Below the pieces are notes generated by a model. That model was not told the DNA's origin. It saw only the letters and a program-made list of their open reading frames with translations, and searched no databases. The translations under genes were made by a program, and so were the position numbers. Shown piece after piece: positions 32,779 to 41,021 of a stretch of DNA of 47,386 bases; the stretch's first letter is position 1; every line of letters begins with the position of its first letter. Where the stretch lies: contig NZ_LOHS01000085.1 in NCBI RefSeq assembly GCF_001642995.1, forward strand, positions 1 through 47,386, written 5' to 3'. The stretch is from Streptomyces jeddahensis (GTDB lineage Bacteria > Actinomycetota > Actinomycetes > Streptomycetales > Streptomycetaceae).

Positions 32779-33468
32779 TCAGGCGCCCGGGCCGGTTCGG
32801 CGCAGGACGCGCAGCGAGTCGGTCACCGAGACCTCACGGAACGCACCCGACTCCAGGGCCCTGAGGTAGACGCGGTACGGGGCCTGGCCGGTGAACTCGT
32901 CGGCCGGGTCGGGGAACACGTCGTGGATCACCAGCAGGCCGCCCTCGGCAACGTGCGGCGCCCAGCCCTCGTAGTCGCCGGTCGCGTGCTCGTCCGTATG
33001 GCCGCCGTCGATGAACAGCAGGCCGAGCGGGCTGTTCCAGAGCCGCGCGACCTGCGGCGAGCGGCCCACGAGCGCGATGACGTGGTCCTCAAGGCCCGCC
33101 TTGTGGAGGGTCCGGCGGAAGAGGGGCAGCGTGTCCATCCGGCCGATCTCGGGGTCGACGGTCTCCGGGTCGTGGTACTCCCAGCCCGGCTGCTGCTCCT
33201 CGCTGCCGCGATGGTGGTCGACCGTGAGCGCGGTGACGCCGGCCGCGCGGGCGGCGTCGGCGAGCAGGATGGTGGAGCGGCCGCAGTACGTACCGACCTC
33301 GAGGAGCGGAAGCCCGAGTCGCCCCGCCTCGACCGCCGCCGCGTACAGCGTGAGCCCTTCGGACACCGGCATGAAGCCCTTGGCCGCCTCGAACGCGGCG
33401 AGGACGTCGGGCTTCGGCGTCGGGGCCTGTGCCTGTGCCTGTGGGGTGGGCTGGGCGGGCTCGGCCAT
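32779..33468 (-). CDS. Class I SAM-dependent methyltransferase (Methyltransf_24-like)
   Basis: A 229-residue protein with the SAM motif LPLLEVGTYCGRSTILLADAA, the acidic TVDHHRGSEEQQ and GLLFIDGGHTDEHATGDYEGW, features of the Methyltransf_24/cephalosporin-hydroxylase-like group. The N-terminal 22 residues are a PQA-rich tail. The substrate is unknown. ATG 33468 has GGAGGA 6 bases upstream. It lies 21 bases before the amidase gene on the same strand, so the two may be cotranscribed, and it is divergent from the acyl-CoA dehydrogenase gene. Confidence 0.8.
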   Translation of the reverse strand: MAEPAQPTPQAQAQAPTPKPDVLAAFEAAKGFMPVSEGLTLYAAAVEAGRLGLPLLEVGTYCGRSTILLADAARAAGVTALTVDHHRGSEEQQPGWEYHDPETVDPEIGRMDTLPLFRRTLHKAGLEDHVIALVGRSPQVARLWNSPLGLLFIDGGHTDEHATGDYEGWAPHVAEGGLLVIHDVFPDPADEFTGQAPYRVYLRALESGAFREVSVTDSLRVLRRTGPGA

Positions 33469-33597
33469 GCGGTTTCCTCCGGGTTCGGGCGGGCGCGGGC
33501 GCCGGATGCGGTGCGTCTCGTACGGGCGTGTGGGTGTCCCCATGCTGCCGTACGCCTCCGTCACCTGGGGCGACGGGGTGTGCACGGACGGCCGGAT

Positions 33598-33612
33598 CTG
33601 ACTCTCCGTCAG
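33598..33612. promoter_or_regulatory. Motif B copy, acyl-CoA dehydrogenase promoter
   Basis: CTGACTctcCGTCAG matches CTGACGnnnCGTCAG with one mismatch. Its centre lies 27 bp upstream of the centre of a perfect KstR box. Confidence 0.55.
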
Positions 33613-33625
33613 CCTTCCGTCAGAA

Positions 33626-33639
33626 TGAAACGTGTTCTA
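33626..33639. promoter_or_regulatory. KstR-type box, acyl-CoA dehydrogenase promoter
   Basis: TGAAACGTGTTCTA is an exact TnnAACnnGTTnnA match. It ends inside a -10-like TACCCT (33638-33643), with a -35-like TTCCGT (33615-33620) 17 bp upstream. Repressor here would occlude the promoter. Confidence 0.78.
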
Positions 33640-33651
33640 CCCTCTCGCGGC

Positions 33652-36000
33652 ATGGGGATCGGGATCACGCGGGAGCAGCGGGAACTGGCCGGGGCCGTGC
33701 GCGGCTGGATCGGGCGTACCGTGCCGCCGGAGGAGGTGCGCAAGCTCCTCGACGCGCCGCCGGGCGCCGGGGACCGCCCGGCGTACTGGGACGCGCTGGC
33801 CGGGCAGGGGCTGCTCGGCGTGCACCTTCCCGCGGAGTACGGCGGCGGAGGCGGTGATCTCGTCGACCTCGCCGTCGTCCTGGAGGAGGCCGCGCGGGCC
33901 GCGCTTCCGGGGCCGTATCTGTCCAGCGTGCTGGCATCGGCCGTGCTGCACCGGGCCGGGGCGGGCGAGCTGGTGCGCGCGCTGGCGTGCGGGGAGCGTA
34001 TCGGGGCCGTGGCGCTCGGCACCGGCACGATGACGGCCGTCGGTGACGAGGGCGGCTATGTGCTCGACGGCACCGCGCCGCCCGTGCTGTCCGGCGCCGA
34101 CGCCGACCTGCTCGTGCTGGCGGCCGCGTCGGCGCAGGGCACCGTGTGGCTCGCCGCCGACGCCGCGGACCTCGTGGTGCGGCCCCACGACAGCGCCGAT
34201 CCGACGCGGCCCACCGCCGAGGTCGCGGCGGACGGCGCCCGGGTGTCGGCGGACCGGGTGCTCGCGGTGGACTCCGCGCGCGTACGCGACCTCGCGGACC
34301 TCGTCCTCGCCGCCGACGCCTGCGGCACCGCGGCATGGGCGCTGGACACGGCCGCGCAGTACGCCAAGGTGCGTGAGCAGTTCGGGCGGCCGATCGGCCG
34401 CTTCCAGGGCGTCAAGCATCTGTGTGCGGACATGCTGGTGCGGGTGGAGCAGGCGCGGGCGCTGGTGTGGGACGCCGCACGGGCCATGGACGAGGAGCCG
34501 TGGGGCGCCACGGGCGGGACCGGCGCCTCCAGCGTTGCTACGGGCGGGACCGGCACCTCCAGTGGTGCTACGGGCGGGACCGGCGCCCCCGGCGTTGTCA
34601 CGGGCGGGACCGGCACCTCCAGCGGTGCTACGGGCGGGACCGGCGCCTCCAGCGTTGCCGCGGGCAGGACCGGCGCCCCCAGCGCCGTCACCGGGCTCGT
34701 CGCCGCGCTCGCCGCCGGTGGCGCGCTCGACGCCGCGTGCTCCTGTGCCAAGGACTGCATCCAGATCCTCGGCGGCATCGGGTTCACCTGGGAGCACGAC
34801 GCGCATCTGTATCTGCGCCGGGCGCTGGTCGCGCGGCAGCTCGCGGGCAACGGGGACGCGCACCGGCTGCGGGCCGTCCGGCTGGCCGAGGGCGGGGCGC
34901 GCCGGGAGCTGCGGCTGGAGCTTCCTCCGGAGGCGGAGCCGTACCGGGCCCGGGCGCGGGAGGTGATCGAAGGCGTACGCGGCCTCGACCCTGCCGCCGC
35001 CCGCCGCGCGCTCGCCCCCACCGGCTACGCCGCTCCGCACCTGCCCGAGCCGTACGGTCTCGGCGCCGGGCCCGTCCAGCAGCTCGCCGTGCAGGCCGAG
35101 CTGACGGCGGCCGGGGTGCGCCTGAGCGACCTGTCCGTCGCCACGTGGGTCGTGCCCTCACTCATCGCGTACGGGACGCAGGAGCAGAAGGAGCGCTATC
35201 TGCTGCCGACGCTGCGCGGCGACCTGCGCTGGTGCCAGCTGTTCTCCGAGCCCGGCGCGGGTTCCGATCTCGCCTCGCTGCGGACCAGCGCCGAGCGCAC
35301 CCCGGACGGCCGGTGGCGGATCAACGGGCAGAAGGTGTGGACGTCCGCGGCCCAGCGAGCCGACTACGGCATCCTCCTCGCCCGTACGAACACCGAGGCG
35401 CCCAAGCACAAGGGACTCACCTACTTCGTCGTCGACATGAAGCACACCGACGGGATCGGCATCCGCCCGCTGAAGGAGATCACCGGCGAATCGATGTTCA
35501 ACGAGGTGTGGTTCGACGACGTGCTGCTGCCGGCAGACGCCGTCGTCGGCGCGGTCGACGAGGGGTGGCAGGTCGCCCGCAACACGCTCGGCAACGAACG
35601 CGTCCACATGGCCGACCAGTTGGCGTTCGACACCGGCCTGGAGGCGCTGATCGCACGCCTCGCCGACCTCGACGGAGCCGGCAGGGCCCGTGTCGGCGCG
35701 CTCATGGCCGAGGCCCACGCACTCGCCTGCATCGGGCTGCGCACGACCCTCCAGCAGGTGTCGGGAGTGGAGCCGGGAGCGGGCGCGTCCGTGCGCAAGC
35801 TCATCCAGACCACCCACCAGCAGAAGGTGGCGGAGCTGGCGCTCGAGCTGCTGGGCCCGGCGGGTGCGGTACGGGAGGGCGCGGGCGAGCGGGCCGTCCA
35901 CGGCTTCCTTCTCTCGCGCTGCCTGACGATCGCGGGCGGTACGACGCAGGTGCAGCTGAACGTGGTCGCGGAACGGATCCTGGGGCTGCCGAGAGACTGA
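33652..36000 (+). CDS. Fused tandem acyl-CoA dehydrogenase, FadE34/ChsE3-like
   Basis: A 782-residue protein made of two acyl-CoA dehydrogenase units. Unit 1 (residues 1 to about 415) has GLLGVHLPAEYGGGGGDLVD and CAKDCIQILGGIGFTWEHDA; unit 2 has CQLFSEPGAGSDLASLRT, INGQKVWTSAAQRADY and IAGGTTQVQLNVVAERILGLP. The fused layout matches M. tuberculosis FadE34 (ChsE3), a FAD enzyme that dehydrogenates a steroid side-chain acyl-CoA; single-chain fusions replace an alpha-beta pair. Six copies of a 10-residue Gly-Thr-Ser repeat (residues 286-345) enlarge a loop of unit 1. ATG 33652 has no ribosome binding site, and the promoter spacing suggests a leaderless mRNA. Confidence 0.88.
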   Translation: MGIGITREQRELAGAVRGWIGRTVPPEEVRKLLDAPPGAGDRPAYWDALAGQGLLGVHLPAEYGGGGGDLVDLAVVLEEAARAALPGPYLSSVLASAVLHRAGAGELVRALACGERIGAVALGTGTMTAVGDEGGYVLDGTAPPVLSGADADLLVLAAASAQGTVWLAADAADLVVRPHDSADPTRPTAEVAADGARVSADRVLAVDSARVRDLADLVLAADACGTAAWALDTAAQYAKVREQFGRPIGRFQGVKHLCADMLVRVEQARALVWDAARAMDEEPWGATGGTGASSVATGGTGTSSGATGGTGAPGVVTGGTGTSSGATGGTGASSVAAGRTGAPSAVTGLVAALAAGGALDAACSCAKDCIQILGGIGFTWEHDAHLYLRRALVARQLAGNGDAHRLRAVRLAEGGARRELRLELPPEAEPYRARAREVIEGVRGLDPAAARRALAPTGYAAPHLPEPYGLGAGPVQQLAVQAELTAAGVRLSDLSVATWVVPSLIAYGTQEQKERYLLPTLRGDLRWCQLFSEPGAGSDLASLRTSAERTPDGRWRINGQKVWTSAAQRADYGILLARTNTEAPKHKGLTYFVVDMKHTDGIGIRPLKEITGESMFNEVWFDDVLLPADAVVGAVDEGWQVARNTLGNERVHMADQLAFDTGLEALIARLADLDGAGRARVGALMAEAHALACIGLRTTLQQVSGVEPGAGASVRKLIQTTHQQKVAELALELLGPAGAVREGAGERAVHGFLLSRCLTIAGGTTQVQLNVVAERILGLPRD
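34507..34686 (+). repeat. In-frame 30-bp minisatellite, six units
   Basis: Six consecutive 30-base units code for ATGGTGASSV-like decapeptides inside the acyl-CoA dehydrogenase. Units 1 and 5 encode the same ten residues, as nearly do units 2 and 4. The reading frame is kept throughout. Confidence 0.92.
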
Positions 36001-36018
36001 CGCAGGCCTGGTGCGGAC

Positions 36019-36034
36019 GCCGTCCGCGGACGGC
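36019..36034. terminator. Short hairpin after the acyl-CoA dehydrogenase gene
   Basis: GCCGTCC and GGACGGC form an inverted repeat with almost no spacer, 18 bases past the stop. It may end the transcript before the MFS gene, which starts at 36180. Confidence 0.4.
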
Positions 36035-36179
36035 TCGCCACGCCTCTCTGTGGCCGGGCGGCCAGGCGGCGTCCTGGGCTCTGGCCCTCGTCCCGGCCCG
36101 CGGGTGCTGGTCCTAGGCCCTGCGACCGATGCGGCCTGCGGAGAAATCACGATGTACGGAGCGCGGGGAGCTTGAGAGC

Positions 36180-37625
36180 ATGAAGCGCATGGTCCGAGCC
36201 GCCACCGAAACCTCCCCATCCGTACGCCGTGTCGCACCGCCGACATGGCTGGTGGTCGCCGCGGCCTGCGCCGGTCAGTTCCTCGTCGTCCTCGACGTGT
36301 CCGTCGTCAACGTGGCGTTGCCGTCGATGCGGGCCGACCTGGGGATGACCGCCCCGGGGCTGCAGTGGGTCGTCAACGCGTACTCGATCGCCTTCGCAGG
36401 GTTCATGCTGCTCGGCGGCCGGGCCGGGGACCTGTACGGACGCAAGCGCATGTTCCTGACAGGGCTCGGACTGTTCACGCTCGCGTCGCTCGCCGGCGGC
36501 CTCGCGCAGGAGGACTGGCAGCTGCTCGCGGCACGCGCCGCACAGGGCCTCGGCGCGGCCGTGCTCGCGCCGTCCACCCTGACGATCCTCACCTCGGCCG
36601 TACCGGAGGGAGCCGCACGCGCGCGTGCCATAGCGACCTGGACCGCGGTCGGTGCGGGCGGCGGCGCGGCCGGCGGCCTCGTCGGCGGCGTCCTGGTGGA
36701 CGTGCTGTCCTGGCGGTGGGTGCTGCTGATCAACGTGCCCGTCGGCGCCCTCGTCCTGGCCGGGGCCGCGCTGTGGATCACCGAGAGCCGGGGCGGCGAC
36801 GGACGGCGCCTCGACCTGCCGGGCGCGCTGCTGGTGACCGGCGGGCTCGCCACCCTCTCGTACGGCATCGTGCAGACGGAGGCCGAGGGGTGGGCGGCGC
36901 CCGCGACGCTGGTCCCGTTGTGTGCGGGGCTCGTTCTGCTCGGCCTCTTCCTGGCGGTCGAGGCGCGCAGCCGGACCCCTCTGATGCCGCTGCAGCTGTT
37001 CCGCCTGCGAGCGGTGTCGTCGGCGAACACGGCGATGTTCCTGTGCGGCTCCGCCATGTTCTGCATGTGGTTCTTCATGACCCTGTACGCACAGAACGTG
37101 CTCGGCTACACGCCGCTGGAGGCAGGGCTCGCACTGGTTCCGAGCTCGCTCGCGGTCGTCATCGGATCGAAGGTCGCGCCGCGCTTCATGCGGCTCTTCG
37201 GCGCCCGGTTCGTCGCGGTCGCCGGCACGGTGGTGGCTGCCGTCGGCTTCGGCTGGCAGTCGACGATGGGCGCCCACGGGGCGTATCTGACCGCGATCAT
37301 GCTGCCCGGCGTCCTGATGATGGCCGGGGCCGGTCTCGCGGCGACGCCGCTCGCCTCCCTCGCGACGTCGGGAGCGCCCGCCGGTGATGCCGGCCTGGTG
37401 TCCGGTCTGGTGAACACCTCGCGGGTCATGGGCGGTTCGCTCGGTCTGGCCGTGATGTCGACGATCGCGGCGTCGCGCACCGCTGGAGGCACCTCCGCGG
37501 AGGCGCTGACCGCGGGCTATGCGCTGGCGTTCCGTACGGGCGCGCTGGTGCTGGTCGGCGGCGCGCTGCTGATGCTGCTGTGGCTGCCGCGCGCCTCCGG
37601 CGGGGCCGGTCGCACCGAGGGGTGA
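36180..37625 (+). CDS. MFS exporter (DHA2, EmrB/QacA-like)
   Basis: A 481-residue, 14-helix major facilitator. Helix 1 has FLVVLDVSVVNVALPSM, followed by WVVNAYSIAFAGFMLLGGR and GDLYGRKRMF, the DHA2 signatures, and helix 5 contains TWTAVGAGGGAAGGLVGG. It should be a proton-driven exporter of drugs or metabolites. No TetR or other regulator adjoins it, and it lies between two steroid units without operator copies of its own. ATG 36180 is favoured; a second ATG at 36189 is possible. The start of the frame at 36129 adds unrelated residues. Confidence 0.88.
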   Translation: MKRMVRAATETSPSVRRVAPPTWLVVAAACAGQFLVVLDVSVVNVALPSMRADLGMTAPGLQWVVNAYSIAFAGFMLLGGRAGDLYGRKRMFLTGLGLFTLASLAGGLAQEDWQLLAARAAQGLGAAVLAPSTLTILTSAVPEGAARARAIATWTAVGAGGGAAGGLVGGVLVDVLSWRWVLLINVPVGALVLAGAALWITESRGGDGRRLDLPGALLVTGGLATLSYGIVQTEAEGWAAPATLVPLCAGLVLLGLFLAVEARSRTPLMPLQLFRLRAVSSANTAMFLCGSAMFCMWFFMTLYAQNVLGYTPLEAGLALVPSSLAVVIGSKVAPRFMRLFGARFVAVAGTVVAAVGFGWQSTMGAHGAYLTAIMLPGVLMMAGAGLAATPLASLATSGAPAGDAGLVSGLVNTSRVMGGSLGLAVMSTIAASRTAGGTSAEALTAGYALAFRTGALVLVGGALLMLLWLPRASGGAGRTEG

Positions 37626-37907
37626 CGGCGGACACCGGGGGGGGCCGGGCGCTGGGCGCCCTCGGCCAGCCGCGTGAGGCGCCGTCTGGTGGATCCGTCC
37701 AGAAACCCGGCCGGGCGCGGCTCGGATCGGCCCCATGACAGCCTTCCGCGGGGGCGCGGGCGGCATGCGTCCCCACCCCAGGACCGATGGCTCCCGCGCT
37801 CTCGGCCGAGCCCTCACGCGGACGCTCACGGCATTCGTAACACCCCACCTGATCTGGGCTTTTGTGTCCGTCAGGCCTACGATCTCCGCATCGGGAAAGG
37901 GGATCTC

Positions 37908-38654
37908 GTGGATCTCGTGGACAGGAACATACGCACGGTCGACGACGTACTCAGGCTCCTGGACGGACTGTTCGCGCGGGAAGCCGATCGCTGGACGACC
38001 GACGGGGCCTCCTGGTGGGACGGCTTCTACGCGGACCGTTCCAAGCCGGTTCCGTTCTTCGTGGCGAAGCCGGACGAGAGCCTCGTCTCGTACGTCGACC
38101 GCGGTCTGATCACCGGCGGTCGCGCCCTCGATCTGGGATGCGGTCCGGGACGCAATGCCGTCCACCTCGCCTCGCTGGGCTTCGACGTGGACGCCGTCGA
38201 CCTCTCATCCGAGGCCATCGCCTGGGCCGAGGACCGCGCCCGCGAGTCCGGGGTGGTGGTCCGGTTCCACTGCGGGGACGCCTTCGCCCTGGCCGGCACC
38301 GAACTCACCGGTCCCTACGACCTGATCTACGACTCCGGCTGCTTCCACCATCTGCCGCCGCACCGCCGCATCAGCTATCTCGCACTCCTGGACCGGCTCC
38401 TCGCGCCCGGCGGTCTGTTCGGCCTCGCCTGCTTCGCGGCGGGCGCGATGGGGTCGGAGCTGCCCGACGCCGACTTCTACCGCGGGTCCCGTCTCCACGG
38501 GGGCCTCGCCTACACGCCGGAGTCCCTGCGCCGGATCTTCTCCGACCTCACGGAGGTCGAACTGCGCCGCATGCACGACGAACCGCCGGAGTCCCCGTCC
38601 TTCGGTGAAGCGTTCCTCTGGGCAGCCCTGTTCCGCCGCGACGGCCAGCCGTAG
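37908..38654 (+). CDS. Class I SAM-dependent methyltransferase
   Basis: A 248-residue methyltransferase. Residues about 25-50 (RWTTDGASWWDGFYADRSKP) precede the SAM motif ALDLGCGPGRNAVHLASLGF, VDAVDLSSEAI and the motif YDLIYDSGCFHHLPPHRR, typical of the TehB/thiopurine-methyltransferase-like group. The substrate is unknown. GTG 37908 has AAAGGGGA close upstream; the phrase GGATCTCGTG is repeated, giving a second GTG at 37917. The 282 bases before it hold no other gene I can support. Confidence 0.85.
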   Translation: MDLVDRNIRTVDDVLRLLDGLFAREADRWTTDGASWWDGFYADRSKPVPFFVAKPDESLVSYVDRGLITGGRALDLGCGPGRNAVHLASLGFDVDAVDLSSEAIAWAEDRARESGVVVRFHCGDAFALAGTELTGPYDLIYDSGCFHHLPPHRRISYLALLDRLLAPGGLFGLACFAAGAMGSELPDADFYRGSRLHGGLAYTPESLRRIFSDLTEVELRRMHDEPPESPSFGEAFLWAALFRRDGQP

Positions 38655-38739
38655 CCGCCCCGAGCCGCTCGGCGATGCGGCGATACGACCGGCACGCGAA
38701 GGCCCGTCCCTACGCATGCGACCACGAGATCGATGAGAT

Positions 38740-38754
38740 CTGACGTAGCGTCAG
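38740..38754. promoter_or_regulatory. Motif B, perfect copy, MaoC-hydratase promoter
   Basis: CTGACGtagCGTCAG has perfect 6-bp arms. It ends 6 bases before the -35 element of the hydratase promoter, a position suited to an activator or to a repressor that blocks polymerase entry. Confidence 0.65.
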
Positions 38755-38759
38755 TGGTC

Positions 38760-38788
38760 TTCACAAGTACCGGCGGCTGGGCTATACA
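38760..38788 (+). promoter_or_regulatory. Promoter of the MaoC-hydratase operon
   Basis: TTCACA (38760-38765) and TATACA (38783-38788) are separated by 17 bp, close to the sigma-70/HrdB consensus. Transcription would begin near 38795, giving a leader of about 120 bases. Confidence 0.6.
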
Positions 38789-38802
38789 TGGGCCAGCCGG
38801 AC

Positions 38803-38816
38803 TGGAACGCGTTCTA
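38803..38816. promoter_or_regulatory. KstR-type box, MaoC-hydratase promoter
   Basis: TGGAACGCGTTCTA matches TnnAACnnGTTnnA exactly and lies just after the expected transcription start, where a bound repressor blocks elongation. The overlapping GTTCTAGAAC is a second palindrome. Confidence 0.78.
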
Positions 38817-38848
38817 GAACGGGCGGGTCTCCCGGTCGGCCCAGTGAC

Positions 38849-38894
38849 GACCTCGGTGCGACCGACGGTGCGGACGGCCGCACCGAGGTCTTTT
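38849..38894 (+). terminator. Terminator-like hairpin in the leader (candidate attenuator)
   Basis: GACCTCGGTGCG (38849-38860) and CGCACCGAGGTC (38879-38890) form a perfect 12-bp stem with an 18-base loop, followed at once by TTTT. It lies between the promoter and the ribosome binding site GAGGAG of the hydratase gene, not after a gene, so it is placed to stop transcription within the leader. Confidence 0.7.
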
Positions 38895-38916
38895 CCCCGC
38901 GAGGAGCAGGAATTCC

Positions 38917-39789
38917 ATGCCGATTGACGCCGACAGGGCCATCGCGGCCGAGCCCCGGTCCACCGAGATCGCCTGGGACCACAAGGACGTCCAGCTCTAC
39001 CACCTCGGTGTCGGCGCGGGTGCGAACCCCGACCGGGACGACCCCGCCACCGACCCCGACGAGCTGCGCTACACCCTCGAGTCCAGGCTGCACGTCCTGC
39101 CCAGCTTCGCGACCGTCGCGGGCGCCGGTATGGGCGTGGTGGGCGGCCTGTCCACACCCGGCATCGAGGTGAACCTCGCTCATGTCCTGCACGGCGGGCA
39201 GGCCATCGAGCTGCACCGCCCGATCCCGGTCAAGGGCACGGCGGTGTCCACCTCGCGGGTCGCGGCCGTCTACGACAAGGGCAAGGCGGCCGTCCTCGTC
39301 CTGCGTACCGAAGCGGCCGACGACGACGGGCCGCTGTGGACCAGCGACGCCCAGATCTTCGTACGCGGAGAGGGCGGCTGGGGCGGCGACCGCGGTCCCT
39401 CCACGCGCCGCGAACCGCCCTCGCGGGAGCCCGACCGGACCGTCGAGCGGGTCGTACGCCCGGACCAGGCCCTGCTCTACCGGCTCTCCGGCGACTGGAA
39501 CCCGTTGCACGCCGACCCCGAGTTCGCCAAGCTCGCGGGCTTCGACCGGCCGATCCTGCACGGCCTGTGCACCTACGGCATCACGCTCAAGGCGGTCGTC
39601 GACACGGTCCTGGGCGGTGACGTGGCCCGCGTCCGCTCGTACGGCACACGCTTCGCCGGGGTCGTCTTCCCGGGCGAGACCCTGCGCATCCGGATGTGGC
39701 AGGAGGACGGCCGGGTGCAGGTGTCGGTCAGTGCGGTCGAGCGGGACGACGCTCCCGTGCTCGCCGACACCGTCGTCGAACACTCGTAA
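38917..39789 (+). CDS. MaoC-family 2-enoyl-CoA hydratase, Rv3538-like
   Basis: A 290-residue double-hotdog hydratase. The second half has the hydratase-2 motif YRLSGDWNPLHADPEFAKLA (from residue 188) with catalytic aspartate 193 and histidine 198, and GFDRPILHGLCTYG after it. The N-terminal half is a degenerate hotdog. Length and motifs fit M. tuberculosis Rv3538 (ChsH3/Hsd4B), an (R)-specific hydratase in the KstR regulon acting on steroid side-chain enoyl-CoA. It would hydrate the product of the fused acyl-CoA dehydrogenase. ATG 38917 follows GAGGAGCAGGA. The leader contains both operators and an attenuator-like hairpin. It leads a run of three catabolic genes. Confidence 0.9.
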   Translation: MPIDADRAIAAEPRSTEIAWDHKDVQLYHLGVGAGANPDRDDPATDPDELRYTLESRLHVLPSFATVAGAGMGVVGGLSTPGIEVNLAHVLHGGQAIELHRPIPVKGTAVSTSRVAAVYDKGKAAVLVLRTEAADDDGPLWTSDAQIFVRGEGGWGGDRGPSTRREPPSREPDRTVERVVRPDQALLYRLSGDWNPLHADPEFAKLAGFDRPILHGLCTYGITLKAVVDTVLGGDVARVRSYGTRFAGVVFPGETLRIRMWQEDGRVQVSVSAVERDDAPVLADTVVEHS

Positions 39790-39906
39790 TCACGCGTCAT
39801 CACTCGTCACCACCGAAGGCTCATCACCGCCGAACCAGTCGTCGAACAGTCGTCGACCAGTTGTCGACCATCCATGATCGTCGGAACTCCTGAGGGGAGC
39901 CGCACC

Positions 39907-40983
39907 ATGCGCGCAGCCGTACTGCACGAGATCGGCCAGGACAAGCTCGAGGTGCTTGACGACGTCGAGGCGGTGGGCTTCGGCCCCGGCAGGGTCAGGA
40001 TCCGGATACGGGCCTGCGGTCTGTGCCACTCGGACCTCTCCGCGATGGGCGGCGTGCTGCCGCAGCCCGCGCCGTTCATCCCCGGGCACGAGGGTGCGGG
40101 CGAGATCGTGGAGGTCGGCGAGGGTGTCACGCACCTCAAGCCCGGTGACCGTGTGGTGGTGTGCTGGCTGCCCGCGTGCGGCCAGTGCCCCTCCTGCAAG
40201 CGCGGGCAGACCGAACTGTGCCTCGCCGGGTTCATGAACGCGGGCACCCCCAACTTCAAACGCCCCGGCGGAGACGTCTTCGGCATGGCGGGCACCGGCA
40301 CCTTCGCCGAGGAGGTCGTCGTCGACGCCGCCTGCGCCGTGCCCATCCCGGACGACGTGCCCTTCGACATCGCGGCGCTCATCGGCTGCGGCGTGACGAC
40401 GGGGCTCGGCGCCGCACTCAACACGGCCGACGTGGAGGCCGGATCGTCGGTGGCCGTGATCGGCTGCGGCGGCGTCGGTATCTCCGCGATCCAGGGCGCG
40501 CGGCTCAAGGGCGCCGCCGAGATCGTGGCCGTCGACCCCGTCGCGTCGCGGCGTGAGGCCGCACTGAAGTTCGGCGCCACGCGGGCCGCCGCACCGGACG
40601 AACTCGCCGACGCCAAGCAGGAGATCACCGGCGGCGAGGGCTTCGACTACGTCTTCGAGGTCGTCGGCAAGTCCGCGACCGCCCGTACGGCATACGAGAA
40701 CACCCGGCGCGGCGGCACGCTGGTCGTCGTCGGCGCGGGCGCCATGGACGACTTCCTGCAGCTCAACATGTTCGAGCTGTTCTTCGACGAGAAGCGGATC
40801 CTGCCCTCCATGTACGGCGGCGGGGACGTGCTGCGCTCGTACGAACGCGTCATCGCGCTCTGGCGTGCGGGGCGGATCGACCTGTCCGGGCTGATCACGC
40901 ACCGCGTGCCGCTGGCCGAGATCAACGAGGCGCTGGACCAGATGCGTACGGGGGCGGCGCTGCGTACGTGCATCGAGATCTGA
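39907..40983 (+). CDS. Zinc-dependent alcohol dehydrogenase (MDR family)
   Basis: A 358-residue medium-chain dehydrogenase. Catalytic zinc ligands are cysteine 40 (ACGLCHSD) and histidine 61 (PGHEGAGE), with the third in LIGCGVTTG; four cysteines (91, 94, 97, 105) bind structural zinc; VIGCGGVGIS is the NAD site. It oxidises an alcohol to an aldehyde or ketone. Its place between the MaoC hydratase and the ketoreductase suggests a steroid or side-chain alcohol; this is inferred. ATG 39907 has GGGGAG upstream. It lies 117 bases after the hydratase gene, a gap with short GTCGTCGA-type direct repeats, and 38 bases before the SDR gene. Confidence 0.9.
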   Translation: MRAAVLHEIGQDKLEVLDDVEAVGFGPGRVRIRIRACGLCHSDLSAMGGVLPQPAPFIPGHEGAGEIVEVGEGVTHLKPGDRVVVCWLPACGQCPSCKRGQTELCLAGFMNAGTPNFKRPGGDVFGMAGTGTFAEEVVVDAACAVPIPDDVPFDIAALIGCGVTTGLGAALNTADVEAGSSVAVIGCGGVGISAIQGARLKGAAEIVAVDPVASRREAALKFGATRAAAPDELADAKQEITGGEGFDYVFEVVGKSATARTAYENTRRGGTLVVVGAGAMDDFLQLNMFELFFDEKRILPSMYGGGDVLRSYERVIALWRAGRIDLSGLITHRVPLAEINEALDQMRTGAALRTCIEI

Positions 40984-41021
40984 TCCCCCAACCTCCGTGA
41001 CCCTGAGCCGAAGGGACCGTG

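Noticed and set aside
34507..34686. CRISPR array or intergenic satellite
   Set aside because: The repeats are contiguous without spacers, 30 bp in phase with the codons, and inside an intact enzyme gene.
36147..38165. A 672-codon minus-strand frame opposite the DHA2 exporter
   Set aside because: The translation is rich in Arg, Gln and Gly with no domain, and the plus-strand MFS gene accounts for the region.
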